Made by a program: the position numbers and the translations under genes. A stretch of 64,000 bases of DNA from Jutongia hominis. Its GTDB lineage: Bacteria; Bacillota; Clostridia; Lachnospirales; Lachnospiraceae. Of this stretch, positions 17,968 to 26,407 are shown piece after piece (the first letter of the stretch is position 1; each line of letters opens with the position of its first letter). The notes under the pieces were generated by a model. It was not told where the DNA came from, searched no databases, and was given only the letters and a program-made list of their open reading frames with translations. Location of the stretch: NCBI RefSeq assembly GCF_014384965.1, contig NZ_JACRSW010000014.1:62001-126000 (forward strand). Direction: 5' to 3'.

Positions 17968-18908
17968 AATACCAGCCCCCTTATATCAGTAATTGCCTTT
18001 GCCATATCACCGCCAATACCGATTGCACGTTCCCCGAAGCTTTCCGGAACTACCGCTTCATCCATATTCAGGCGTATCAAACTATAAGACGAGTTCTCCC
18101 TCACCATCTTTTCAAAAGGGAAACGTATAATAATCGGCGTATTAAATCCAACTCCAAGTTCCAAAAGAACAACTTTTTTATCTTTATGCTGTTCCAGAAA
18201 CCCCGCATACCTGTCGGCTGCCTCATGCCACGCTTCATCTTCCACAAAATAATTATCACAACGGAGATTCATAGCCATATTGCCGCCACACACCGGACAT
18301 TTTGGTACAAGTTCTGATGGAATCAGGCAGTCTCTTCTTGCTTTATCCATTTTACGAAACAGGTCTTTTGCATCGTAAGTCTTTGGATGACAGGCTTTCT
18401 GGCACTGGATTTTCCCATAATCTCCCTGTGTTGCAAATATTCTTTTTTCATCGAATCCCGCTTTATAAAACTGATGATCCACATTGGTTGTAAGTACAAA
18501 ATATTCTTTGTTCTTTACAATATCATAAAGCTCTGTATAAAGCGGCAATGCCGGAGGATCAAAGCGGTTCATCAATGCATGTTTTGACCAGTATCCCCAC
18601 TTTGCCTCCTCAGACGGATATGGATAAAATCCGGCTGCATACATATCTGTCATGTAGTACTCACCGTATTTTTTTATAAATTCTGCAAAATTGTCTGTAA
18701 ACCTTTTACCACCATATTGGATTCCCGCAGCTGTCGATGCCCCGGCTCCTGCCCCGATTATAACACAGTCTGTATTTCTTATATTCTTTGCTGCCCTGTC
18801 AATCTGGTCTTCATATGCATCCTTTTGGAATACATAATCCCTTGCCGGAGTACTACATAAAAAGTTTCTCCAGTCAGCATGCCCTTTTCTGATTTTCTTA
18901 AAAATCAT
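17964..18908 (-). CDS. Class M sirtuin (SirTM), protein ADP-ribosyltransferase
   Basis: 314 residues. The NAD site shows GAGAGASTAAGI near residue 52 and LTTNVDHQF near residue 138. The place of the catalytic His of ordinary sirtuins reads ATQGDYG, that is Gln, as known for the macrodomain-linked class. A zinc CxxC pair is visible in PKCPVCGGNM. These enzymes transfer ADP-ribose rather than deacetylate, in a redox-linked response. The gene is coupled by 4-base overlaps both to the ferredoxin-oxidase gene before it and the macrodomain gene after it. Confidence 0.9.
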   Translation of the reverse strand: MIFKKIRKGHADWRNFLCSTPARDYVFQKDAYEDQIDRAAKNIRNTDCVIIGAGAGASTAAGIQYGGKRFTDNFAEFIKKYGEYYMTDMYAAGFYPYPSEEAKWGYWSKHALMNRFDPPALPLYTELYDIVKNKEYFVLTTNVDHQFYKAGFDEKRIFATQGDYGKIQCQKACHPKTYDAKDLFRKMDKARRDCLIPSELVPKCPVCGGNMAMNLRCDNYFVEDEAWHEAADRYAGFLEQHKDKKVVLLELGVGFNTPIIIRFPFEKMVRENSSYSLIRLNMDEAVVPESFGERAIGIGGDMAKAITDIRGLVL

Positions 18909-19519
18909 AATGAACCTCTTTTCTCAATACACTGCTTCGGACAAATTTCTGCACATCTTCCGCAATGCAGACAATGATTCTGGTTGATAGTAACCGGAAC
19001 TGAAGATATATCAATGCATTTTTGCGGACATACAGAGTAACACAGTTTGCATCCAATACATTCTTTTCCAATAAAATACCCTGTCTGAACTGCCTCGGTT
19101 TTTCCAATTGTTATAGTATCCCTCACAATATTTGATGGATTGCTGATATCAAAATACTCTCCCTGTGCCTCATACAGCCGAAACACTTCGATTGCGTCTT
19201 TCGTATCTCCCGGATAGATTTTCTTCATATATGGATTTTTTTCAAACATAATATCAAGATTCTTTTTTTCGATGTTCTTTATTTTTCCACGCAGAGACAC
19301 CGCAATTTTGTCTTTTGTTGCGGATATTGCCACATACTGCTGCTCCATTAACTGGTCATAAAATGCTTTTCCCTTTGCTGTAAGGAAATACACACCTTCT
19401 TCATCATAGTACATCATATCTATGATTCTTGTCTGAGGATGTCCATCTGAACCTATCGTTGCAACTGTTGTTGAATGAATTTCATCCACCAGAAGTTTAA
19501 GATAATCCATTTTTGTCAT
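18905..19519 (-). CDS. FMN-binding split-barrel protein with two 4Fe-4S clusters
   Basis: 204 residues. Residues 1-125 form a pyridoxamine-phosphate-oxidase-like FMN domain (TTVATIGSDGHPQTRIIDMM). Residues 145-200 form a bacterial ferredoxin with two full cluster motifs, CIGCKLCYSVCPQKC and CLHCGRCAEICPKQC. It probably passes electrons between ferredoxin-type clusters and flavin. It is the first gene of the sirtuin/macrodomain operon, translated from ATG 19519 behind AAAGGAGAG, directly after an FMN riboswitch. That makes it the plausible redox partner of the ADP-ribosylation pair; the exact substrate is unknown. Confidence 0.85.
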   Translation of the reverse strand: MTKMDYLKLLVDEIHSTTVATIGSDGHPQTRIIDMMYYDEEGVYFLTAKGKAFYDQLMEQQYVAISATKDKIAVSLRGKIKNIEKKNLDIMFEKNPYMKKIYPGDTKDAIEVFRLYEAQGEYFDISNPSNIVRDTITIGKTEAVQTGYFIGKECIGCKLCYSVCPQKCIDISSVPVTINQNHCLHCGRCAEICPKQCIEKRGSL

Positions 19520-19577
19520 TTCAAAGTCTCTCCTTTCAGTATCGGTGTAAGTTTTTTATATGTCATCATGGCAATTA

Positions 19578-19730
19578 AAACAGCCCGCAGGACGGGATTT
19601 CCTGCGGGACTTGTTTTATCATATCTTCTCTCATCCGGACTTTACCGTCGGTTATGGAATTGCACCATATCAGCTTTTGCTCGCAGACTATACTGCCGGT
19701 CAGGAATTACACCTTGCCCCGAAGACTGTA
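19578..19730 (-). promoter_or_regulatory. FMN riboswitch with terminator
   Basis: On the minus strand the aptamer shows the full RFN consensus in order: CTTCGGGGCAAGGTG (about 19711-19725), AATTCC, GACCGGCAGTATAGTC, TGCGAGC, GATATGGTG, ATTCCA, AACCGACGGTAAAGTC and CGGATGAGAGAAG (about 19623). A strong GC-rich stem, CCCGCAGG/CCTGCGGG, then TTTTAATT (19578-19612) forms the terminator. The next gene starts about 60 bases downstream. Confidence 0.95.
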
Positions 19731-19750
19731 ATTTTTTCTGTTAATTATCT

Positions 19751-20146
19751 TTAAAATTCATAAGGTGGATTTCCAGAGAAATCTGCGATTAAACCATGCG
19801 GATTTTCAAGATAGAACACCTCAAAAATAGGATTATCTGCTGTCTGGTACTGTCCCTTAACGATAGGATTGTTCATGCATCCTTCCTTTACACTCTTGTT
19901 GTCCTCAAATACTGCTTTGCCATGAAGGCGAATCCATGCGTATTCAGGGGAAGATACTGATACTTCTACTTCAGGATTTGCTAACATATCCTTGTAAACA
20001 TCCTTTGTGTTGTTAGTACAGAACCAAAGCTTTCCGTCCTGCTCAAAACAGAACATGAATGGACGGCATTTTGCCTTTCCATCTCTTCCGACGGTTGCTA
20101 AATACTGAACCGGGTTTTTCTGTAAAAATTCTACTACTTTCTGCAT
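19751..20146 (-). CDS. Pyridoxamine 5'-phosphate oxidase family FMN-binding protein
   Basis: 131 residues of the split-barrel flavin fold: VQYLATVGRDGKAKCRPFMF near residue 13, LWFCTNNTKDVYKDM and VSVSSPEYAWIRLHGKAVFE. This small class acts as flavin-dependent reductase or flavin carrier. Translation starts at ATG 20146 behind GGAGGTAA. The upstream region holds several GTAAC/GTTAC inverted repeats overlapping a promoter, so it is likely repressed by the neighbouring Rrf2 protein. It is separated from the sirtuin operon by the FMN riboswitch. Confidence 0.85.
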   Translation of the reverse strand: MQKVVEFLQKNPVQYLATVGRDGKAKCRPFMFCFEQDGKLWFCTNNTKDVYKDMLANPEVEVSVSSPEYAWIRLHGKAVFEDNKSVKEGCMNNPIVKGQYQTADNPIFEVFYLENPHGLIADFSGNPPYEF

Positions 20147-20169
20147 TTTAAATTACCTCCTTGATATAT

Positions 20170-20267
20170 TGTAACAACGATTGTTACATCTTGCAGCTAT
20201 ACAATATCACCAGTTTAATGTAATGTCAATAGTTACATCAAACTTTTTGTAACTTTTTTTGTTACAA
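20170..20267 (-). promoter_or_regulatory. Promoter with three Rrf2-type operators
   Basis: Three inverted repeats: TGTAACAA-cga-TTGTTACA (20170-20188), ATGTAAT-N7-GTTACAT (20218-20238) and TTGTAAC-N7-GTTACAA (20247-20267). The middle one contains a TTGACA -35 on the minus strand, with TATTGT 17 bases on. The same 21-bp type of site lies upstream of the Rrf2 gene itself (20834-20854). Confidence 0.75.
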
Positions 20268-20302
20268 CTCCTTTTGAAGATTTTACATTGATTATGAAAA
20301 AC

Positions 20303-20352
20303 GAAAAGGCTCCGGAAATTGTGATAATATAATCACGCATCCGAAGCCTTCT
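20303..20352 (-). terminator. Terminator after the Rrf2 gene
   Basis: Minus-strand stem AAGGCTTCGGA / TTCCGGAGCCTT with an inner GATTATA helix, followed by a T-rich run. Confidence 0.7.
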
Positions 20353-20357
20353 GTAGA

Positions 20358-20792
20358 CTACTCTTCCTCTGTATACACTGCAATATCTTTTTTCACATCA
20401 GCAAGTGTCATTTCTGAAAGTTTTTCCTCCATGGCCCTCTGTACTTCTAACAGTCTCTTATCAAGAACATGGTGAATATTCTTTCCTACCGGACATTTCT
20501 GATTGGGATTCTCATGAAAATGAAACAGTTCTTCTTCTGGTGCACATTCCACTGCTTTATACACATCAAGGAATGTAATCTGCTCCAATGGTCTGGTAAT
20601 TGTCACACCGCCTGTACCTCTTGCAACTTCAATAAGACCAGCAGCCTTTAATTGTTGCAATATTTTACGAACAATCACCGGATTAGTTCCAATGCTTGCT
20701 GCCATAAAATCACTAGTCATCTTCTGATCCGAAAATGTATCTATACAGGCAAACATATGGATTGCCATTGTAAATCTGCTTGAAATCTGCAT
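20358..20792 (-). CDS. Rrf2 family transcriptional regulator (YwnA-like)
   Basis: 144 residues. ATG 20792 is chosen because GAGAGGTG precedes it. Winged-helix domain: QISSRFTMAIHMFACID, then TNPVIVRKILQQLKAAGLIEVARGTGG, which is the family signature at residues about 35-65. There is no three-cysteine iron-sulfur motif; the only nearby Cys is in QKCPVGKNI, so this is the cluster-free YwnA type. It probably represses the flavoprotein at 19751 and its own gene through the shared GTAAC/GTTAC operators. Confidence 0.88.
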   Translation of the reverse strand: MQISSRFTMAIHMFACIDTFSDQKMTSDFMAASIGTNPVIVRKILQQLKAAGLIEVARGTGGVTITRPLEQITFLDVYKAVECAPEEELFHFHENPNQKCPVGKNIHHVLDKRLLEVQRAMEEKLSEMTLADVKKDIAVYTEEE

Positions 20793-20833
20793 TATAAACA
20801 CCTCTCTTTGACAGTAATCATATCAAAAAACAG

Positions 20834-20854
20834 ATGTAATTTCAATGGTTACAT
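20834..20854 (-). promoter_or_regulatory. Rrf2-type operator of its own gene
   Basis: ATGTAAT-TTCAATG-GTTACAT, same arms and spacing as the site at 20218-20238, about 45 bases before the Rrf2 start. Confidence 0.7.
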
Positions 20855-20946
20855 TGTTGTTGAAAACTTAATATAAATACAATCAATAGTCTGCTTTAGA
20901 AAAAACAGGAAGATACTTTACAAAATCTTCCTGTTTTCTTTTTGTT

Positions 20947-21558
20947 TTAGTAATATCCTCGTTCCTCCCGCCAGTCTTTCACATAACATCGGATTCCGAT
21001 ATAGACCACGTGCACAAGAAGTAACAGTAGAATAAGGTTCATCGAAATGATTGATTTTATCCATTCTCCAAAGTAAATTACAATAGCTGTACTCGTTATC
21101 GCCACTATGATACTAAGGATATCCCAGCAATATTTCCGGTAGATTTTTCCCACCTGATAACCAATCCCAACTATCAGTAATCCAGTTATTATGAATAAAA
21201 TTCCCATAACAATAACTGCGATCAGCCAGTACATAAGCCCGGAAAGGATACGGTTAGGTATTCCGCCACTTAACTGTCCGAAAGAATCTGCCCCTATGAC
21301 AAACTCCCGAAACAATCTTCCCATTCCTTTTCCTAACACACCGAAAAAGGTGATACAATCGTTAAGGAAAACTGGCGAAAGAATAGCAGTAAACAGTGTT
21401 GTTGTTAAGCTGTACCATGCCAGTAGGAACAGGATACTTTCATAACCAGTTGTCATATTTTTATATTTCTTTTCCAACTGACTTTTGCGGTTATCGCATT
21501 TCTCTTTTGCTTTTTGGTAAACAGTACGGTCACATTTTTCGCATTTCTCATAAGGCAC
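20947..21558 (-). CDS. DUF6040 family membrane protein, 5' end altered
   Basis: 203 residues from GTG 21558. A Cys/Lys-rich soluble start (KCEKCDRTVYQKAKEKCDNR) and coiled segment lead to about four membrane helices, as in DUF6040 proteins found on clostridial mobile elements. The same frame continues upstream without a stop to about 21650 (KAEQAKRYAQTHQKTVEVAVEKK), where it is fused to the end of a broken DUF1016 gene. The true N-terminal part has therefore been lost. A relic of a second copy lies at 17078-17175. Confidence 0.55.
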   Translation of the reverse strand: MPYEKCEKCDRTVYQKAKEKCDNRKSQLEKKYKNMTTGYESILFLLAWYSLTTTLFTAILSPVFLNDCITFFGVLGKGMGRLFREFVIGADSFGQLSGGIPNRILSGLMYWLIAVIVMGILFIITGLLIVGIGYQVGKIYRKYCWDILSIIVAITSTAIVIYFGEWIKSIISMNLILLLLLVHVVYIGIRCYVKDWREERGYY

Positions 21559-21649
21559 TTTTTTCTCAACAGCTACCTCTACAGTCTTTTGATGCGTCTG
21601 TGCATAGCGTTTTGCCTGTTCTGCTTTTTCGTTCTTGACATAAAAAGTC

Positions 21650-22303
21650 TGTCGTTATCATGTAGTACGGAATATCTTGCTATATCCTCATCAGTTTCAG
21701 CACAAAGTAATATTCCCAATGTAGGATTATCTCCCTCTTTACATTTCAATTCATCATACATCCTAACATACATATCAATCTGTCCCACATCCTGATGTGT
21801 AATCTTCCCCATTTTAAATCAATAAGCACATAACATTTCAGTTCAATATTATAAAAAACAAGATCAATAAAATAGTCTTCTGTCTCAGTAACGATATGCT
21901 GCTGTCTGGAAACAAAGGCAAATCCCTTTCCCATCTCCATAAGAAAGTCTCTGATATGTGTTAAAATAGCAGACTCCAAATCACTTTCTATATAGGAATC
22001 TTCATTTTTGAATCCTAGAAACTCAGCAACAATCGGACTTTTCAAAAGCTCAAATTTATTTTTTTGAGTTTCCGATGTTTTCTGAAGCATTTCATTCATG
22101 ACTTCTTCTTTCTTTGGCGACTACATTAATCTGTAATAATACTGTATGCTGATATTTCTATCTAAAGTTCTTGAGCTCCAACTTTCCTGTGCTGCTTCAT
22201 TCATATACCACAATCTGTTCATCTGGAAAAGCAAGATAGAATTAACGAAAATATTGCAGATTTCTTTTTGAAAAACTTTTTCCATATTCTTTTGTGAGTT
22301 CAT
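21650..22303 (-). pseudogene. DUF1016 (YhcG-like PD-(D/E)XK nuclease) pseudogene
   Basis: Pieces of one DUF1016 protein lie in three frames. The first is SWSSRTLDRNISIQYYYRLM (22121-22303). The second is FELLKSPIVAEFLGF...FIDLVFYNIELKCYVLIDLK (21800-22099), which holds the nuclease core. The third is GKITHQDVGQIDMYVRMYD...NPTLGILLCAETDEDIARY (21650-21812). At least two frameshifts break it, one inside the catalytic DLK-TGK stretch, and the end runs into the DUF6040 gene. Such nucleases are linked to DNA recombination or defence. Confidence 0.85.
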
Positions 22304-22309
22304 CCGCTA

Positions 22310-22714
22310 ATGCTCAATTAAAGCCTGACCATATTTTGCTCTTTCTTTTCCTGCTCAAACAATATTCCTTCTTATATAGCAGTCTCCATCGACTGCTATA
22401 TACGCATTAGAGATGTCTCCATCGAAATGCTGTTCTAGCAAGGGATTTTTCCCTTGAACCCTTTGTTTATTATATGTAGTGGCACTTTTTGCCCCCACTT
22501 TTTATGTTCTAATTTCATGTAATCTTGTTTAGATTCCAGATTTCAAAAAACGGAGGTGCAAAATGGAACCATTTTTGAATCCCGGTGGCGCTTTTCGCCC
22601 ATAAATAGTGAAAGTGGAGGCACTTTCTGCCCCCACTCAAGATATGTTGCTAAAATACTGTTTAGATTTATCATACATACAAACTGTAATTGATTGCCAT
22701 ATTCCATTCTTGAG
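22310..22714. other. Gene-free stretch with short repeated phrases
   Basis: No convincing gene. The phrase GGCACTTT-TGCCCCCACT occurs twice (about 22482 and 22618), and GACTGCTATATA is part of a small inverted repeat near 22378-22405. It looks like decayed sequence. Confidence 0.4.
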
Positions 22715-23263
22715 TTATACTCGCTTATAAATAATTGGTTCGTCATATCCAAAAGTTTTCTTTCCATTAACTTCCATGCTTTCAGATACCTCCAGACAAC
22801 TATCAGAAAACTTTTCCCAAAGCTTAAATGTCATTACTGGTGAAAACTGGCTTGTACTGCCTCCTTCCCAGATTCCATCTTTTTCATGATAGAGTGCCGG
22901 AGTGAATTTTTCAGATTTTTTCAATTCAGTGTAGTCAGCGTTTTTCATAGAATCATATGAAAACGTACTTTTATCTTCTCCTTCTGGTATTTCATAAGAA
23001 TACAACACAATTCCATCTTCTTCCTCTGTAATAAGGAAAAGATGCGGTGAAGCATGGCGTTTCCCATTTGTCTCATAGTAGCTTTCTTCAACAACAAATT
23101 TACCATTAAAATCTTTAGGAAGGTTCAAAATTTTCTCATTACAGATTGTATTAATGTGTTCTGCATAAGGATATGTTTTCCCTTCTCTCTGCATATTATC
23201 AAACTGCTCTTTGTTATTAAAGTGTCCTGTCATCATATTAATAAAATTATCGAGCTTCATCAT
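22715..23263 (-). CDS. Conserved hypothetical protein, CpcT/CpeT-like in outline
   Basis: About 182 residues starting MMKLDNFINMMTGHFNN. ATG 23263 is chosen because TTTGGAGG lies just upstream; a longer reading to 23362 runs through the boundary half-repeat. Visible features: a central FVVEESYYETNGK, PHLFLITEEEDGIVLYSYEIPEG, and the end EVNGKKTFGYDEPIIYKR. The beta-rich pattern with a conserved E-x-SYY is reminiscent of CpcT/CpeT barrels, but this is a weak resemblance. No enzyme motif seen. Confidence 0.65.
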   Translation of the reverse strand: MMKLDNFINMMTGHFNNKEQFDNMQREGKTYPYAEHINTICNEKILNLPKDFNGKFVVEESYYETNGKRHASPHLFLITEEEDGIVLYSYEIPEGEDKSTFSYDSMKNADYTELKKSEKFTPALYHEKDGIWEGGSTSQFSPVMTFKLWEKFSDSCLEVSESMEVNGKKTFGYDEPIIYKRV

Positions 23264-23387
23264 GCTTTTTACCTCCAAATTCCGATTTGTTAAGTTTACT
23301 TCAATTTCCATCTTCTTGCCCTTCGGACAAGAAGCATCCCTCGCTCTAAAGAGCTCGGTCAATTCTGATTTCTATCACTTTTTTTCT

Positions 23388-24203
23388 TTACATTGTCGAA
23401 AATAAATAAGTATATTTTCGCATCTGTGCAAATATAATCATTTCTACACGGTTTCGGATTTCGTCCGAATAGTTTTCCGCATCAGCAAGCAATTCTGTTA
23501 CATCTTTTTTTGTAAACTGAAATTTTAAATTCGTTTTATATAATGCTTCAGAAATATCCAATTGTTCATCAAATTCACCACATATTGTTTTTGACTGAAC
23601 ACTATCCATAAGTGCATAAACATCTCCCGACAAAGGATAATCCATAGTTGTATCCGACAGCAATCCCGCACCATTATCAAAAATCGGACAATACGCGTAG
23701 TCCCCTTTTCCATTCATCAGAACTGCAATATTGTGTGTGTGACGATCTTCATTCAGAAAAAACGCATCAATCGTCAGCAACTTATTTATATAACTACCAA
23801 AATTCCGAAGTCCTGTCATGCGTTCTACCTGTTGCACTAAAAACTGTAAGCGTTCTTTATGTTTCGGTATTCTATACAAAGATTTGTATAGACTTTCTCC
23901 GAAAAAATTCCTGAACAACCGCTCCAGCGTAATAATCTGCCAGTCTTCACTTAGAAAATTTTTACTCTTCACGCCATTATAAATTACCGTGCCGTATTTT
24001 ATTTTTTCCAGATTATAGCATACAAACTCATTTTCAGTCAGAGTTGACTTTTTCAAAAGATGGGAAATCATATACTCTGCCAGTCCTTCATAACCTGTAT
24101 AGTCTGCTTTATACCATATTCCTTCATTCTCCCATTTTAGCTGGTTTCCCTTTGAAGACTGTCGGTCATTTGTCCTGATATTCTGCTCGAATAATTCTAT
24201 CAT
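23388..24203 (-). CDS. HipA-like kinase (toxin of an HTH-kinase pair)
   Basis: 271 residues. The C-terminal HipA kinase lobe is clear: LNEDRHTHNIAVLM (catalytic Asp and Asn, near residue 151) and CPIFDNGAGLLSD (metal-binding Asp). The usual N-terminal HipA subdomain and Gly-rich loop are not evident, so it belongs to the shorter HipA-like class. It follows a helix-turn-helix gene by 4 bases, forming a two-gene module like HipBA. Known HipA proteins phosphorylate aminoacyl-tRNA synthetases and cause growth arrest; the target here is unknown. Confidence 0.8.
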   Translation of the reverse strand: MIELFEQNIRTNDRQSSKGNQLKWENEGIWYKADYTGYEGLAEYMISHLLKKSTLTENEFVCYNLEKIKYGTVIYNGVKSKNFLSEDWQIITLERLFRNFFGESLYKSLYRIPKHKERLQFLVQQVERMTGLRNFGSYINKLLTIDAFFLNEDRHTHNIAVLMNGKGDYAYCPIFDNGAGLLSDTTMDYPLSGDVYALMDSVQSKTICGEFDEQLDISEALYKTNLKFQFTKKDVTELLADAENYSDEIRNRVEMIIFAQMRKYTYLFSTM

Positions 24204-24207
24204 GCAT

Positions 24208-24756
24208 CTACCTCTCTATGCGAATCCAAAAATCATCTTCCGCCATTCGTCCTGCCGTCTTCTCTATAATCATGATTGGATCATAAAATGGCAGTCCCAG
24301 ATCCTTCAATATCAATTTCATCTTATCTCTGCTTTCCGGAAAACATCTTGACTCCAGAAACTCCAAATAATCATTATAATCCGGATCGTCTATAGTACCG
24401 AAAGCACGGAACATAATCTTATCCGTATAATTCCTTATTTTCACTTTTCGTTCCTGCTCATTCACATCAATCAAAGTGCATACGTCCTGCTCATACATAT
24501 ACCATATTCTAAGCGGCCACACTTTTTCCGGCACCTTCACTTCCTGCTCATATTCCGGATATTTTTGTAGCATTTTCAGAAATGGAACAATTGGTCCACG
24601 AATCACTTCTTTACTTCTCTCCCAGCGTTCTATGGTCGGCTTTGAACAATTGATAAATTCTGCAAACTCTTTCTGCGTCAAATGTAATTCTTTTCGAATC
24701 TGTTTAATTTCCCTTGCAGTTGTGTATTCCGGCGTTACAAATAATCTTTCTTTCAT
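24208..24756 (-). CDS. XRE/NadS-type regulator paired with HipA-like kinase
   Basis: About 182 residues from ATG 24756 behind GGAAGGTGAG. Residues about 15-70 are a helix-turn-helix (IRKELHLTQKEFAEFINCSKPTIERWERS). Residues 85-182 are an uncharacterised domain with several acidic patches, which may bind or inhibit the kinase. It lies 4 bases before the HipA-like gene and probably acts as its antitoxin and repressor; that role comes from gene order. Confidence 0.75.
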   Translation of the reverse strand: MKERLFVTPEYTTAREIKQIRKELHLTQKEFAEFINCSKPTIERWERSKEVIRGPIVPFLKMLQKYPEYEQEVKVPEKVWPLRIWYMYEQDVCTLIDVNEQERKVKIRNYTDKIMFRAFGTIDDPDYNDYLEFLESRCFPESRDKMKLILKDLGLPFYDPIMIIEKTAGRMAEDDFWIRIER

Positions 24757-24802
24757 AAACTCACCTTCCAGTTTTATGATTACCGACTTTTTCTTTATTA
24801 AA

Positions 24803-25030
24803 TCATGAATTCGCAACACAAGAGAGTTTACTTTCTTGTGCAGAATTCATGAACGACAAAATCTTCAAGCGCGAAGTGCGTCAAGCATGTAATGCTTGGA
24901 TTTTGGAGTTATTATATCATGAATTCGCAACACAAGAGAGTTTACTTTCTTGTGCAGAATTCATGAACGACAAAATCTTCAAGCGCGAAGTGCGTCAAGC
25001 ATGTAATGCTTGGATTTTGGAGTTATTATA
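24803..25030. repeat. Tandem repeat, 2 x 114 bp, two hairpins per unit
   Basis: Two essentially identical 114-bp units begin at 24803 and 24917. Each holds a long imperfect stem, TCATGAATTC...CACAAG / CTTGTG..GAATTCATGA, and a short one, CAAGCAT-gta-ATGCTTG. The design, intergenic and two stem-loops per unit, parallels the 93-bp array at 3027, though the sequence differs. An open frame across it (MNDKIFKREVRQACNAWIL repeated) lacks a ribosome site and is not taken as a gene. Confidence 0.88.
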
Positions 25031-25055
25031 TCACAAAATCTAATATACGCAAATA

Positions 25056-25110
25056 AAAACCATTATTTTAATTGCATTTCTTTTTTAAAAACAATTAAAA
25101 TAATGGTTTT
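25056..25110. terminator. Bidirectional terminator hairpin
   Basis: Perfect 19-bp stem AAAACCATTATTTTAATTG / CAATTAAAATAATGGTTTT with an A/T-rich loop. T-rich flanks on both strands would let it end transcription in either direction. Confidence 0.75.
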
Positions 25111-25189
25111 CTAAACTTACAGAAAACATGTATGACAATTCCAATATGCAATATAAACTGTGTTTCATATCAATATACTTACAATATTC

Positions 25190-25438
25190 TTATTGAATAA
25201 CCGATGTTGTCCACTTGCCAAATGCCTGAGAATCCATGCTTGAAACATAGCCGAGATCCTTATACCCTAATTTCATCATTTTTCTACGTTCAATTAAATT
25301 TAAATTTTTTTCAAAGTCTTTTGCCTGCCCTCTCTGATATCTGGCACATATTTCGTTATTTCTGTAATCAAATATTACATGTGCATCATTTTGCGATACA
25401 TTGCGCAGATGTAGTCTTTTCGTGTCAATGGAAATCAT
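25190..25438 (-). pseudogene. GNAT acetyltransferase relic (copy 2 of 3), internal deletion
   Basis: 82 codons. Residues 1-53 match the N terminus of the intact protein at 29287-29802 (MISIDTKRLHLRNVSQNDAH), then jump directly to its C-terminal GYKDLGYVSSMDSQAFGKWTT. About 90 residues, including the acetyl-CoA-binding core, are gone. The join falls at a 5-base match (ATTTC) shared by both deletion ends. The frame is kept, but the product cannot bind acetyl-CoA. Confidence 0.85.
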
Positions 25439-25522
25439 CTATTTGTCCTCTATAATTCAAGCTTTCACTGACTTCACCAACTCCCAAACTATCCAGTTCT
25501 CAAAACCAGAATTTGAACCCTT

Positions 25523-26377
25523 TTATATATGATTCCTCTCTGATATTATACCATACACTTCTGGGCGTCGATTTTTGCACCCCCATACCTCACGATGACG
25601 ATACTCTCGCAACATATCTACATCCAATTCAGCCACGTATACACCCTCTCCCTCGTCAGCTTCAAATACACATGTATCTCGCGAGTCAGGAAGCTCTGGA
25701 AGATATACGACACCATCGAACAGGGTAGAATGTCCATTGCAATCCGGATGAGGGGCCGGATAATTGCATGTGGCTATAGCTAACATATTTTCATATGCTC
25801 TTCCCCTGAGTTGTGCGAGACGGTTCAGTTCCATTGGGCAGGCATTTGGAACTAGAAGTAGCTCCGCTCCTTTCAACATCATAACTCGAGCACTTTCCGG
25901 AAATTCCCGGTCATAGCAAATCATTGATCCGACTTTTATAACTCCTTCTTTCGTATCCAATTCTGTCACAAAGAAATCATCTCCTGCATCCAGAACACTT
26001 TCATCATCTTCTTCCCCAAAATTACAAATATGGACTTTTGAATAACAATACTGTATTTTGCCATGTCTGTCGAAAAGGCAAACTGTATTTCTCGGTTTCG
26101 GCTCATGTTGCTCCAAAAAAGTGATAGCTATAGCCATATCCAACTCTGCAGCAAGTTCTGCAAACCTTTTCACAAAAGAGCCATACCTAGGAATAGCACA
26201 TTCCCGTAGGCTTGCCTCTTCATGTGGAAAGACGTATCCGCAGCTCCACATTTCTGGAAAAATTGCAATATCTGCCCCCTTTTCTTTTGCCTGAAAACAA
26301 GCCTTGATTCCCTTTTCCATATTCCCTTTCAGACTTCCTGTTGGAAGAAGCTGTAATAATGCAATTGTAAGTTTCAT
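25523..26377 (-). CDS. Carbon-nitrogen hydrolase (nitrilase superfamily)
   Basis: 284 residues from ATG 26377 behind GGAGG. The catalytic triad is visible: Glu in AIFPEMWSCGY (near 42), Lys in YSKVHICNFGE (near 112) and Cys in MICYDREFPESAR (near 149). Family enzymes hydrolyse amides or nitriles; full-length form without a synthetase domain. Substrate not determinable. A single gene between repeats and a P-loop protein gene. Confidence 0.88.
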   Translation of the reverse strand: MKLTIALLQLLPTGSLKGNMEKGIKACFQAKEKGADIAIFPEMWSCGYVFPHEEASLRECAIPRYGSFVKRFAELAAELDMAIAITFLEQHEPKPRNTVCLFDRHGKIQYCYSKVHICNFGEEDDESVLDAGDDFFVTELDTKEGVIKVGSMICYDREFPESARVMMLKGAELLLVPNACPMELNRLAQLRGRAYENMLAIATCNYPAPHPDCNGHSTLFDGVVYLPELPDSRDTCVFEADEGEGVYVAELDVDMLREYRHREVWGCKNRRPEVYGIISERNHI

Positions 26378-26407
26378 ATATTCCTCCATATCATTGTAGA
26401 AACCAAC

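Noticed and set aside
22543..22767. 74-codon minus-strand frame
   Set aside because: Overlaps the end of the gene at 22715, lacks a ribosome site and does not resemble a family; taken as chance or decayed sequence.
24849..25043. 64-codon plus-strand frame across the 114-bp repeats
   Set aside because: Explained by the tandem repeat; no ribosome site, and the same hairpins occupy it.
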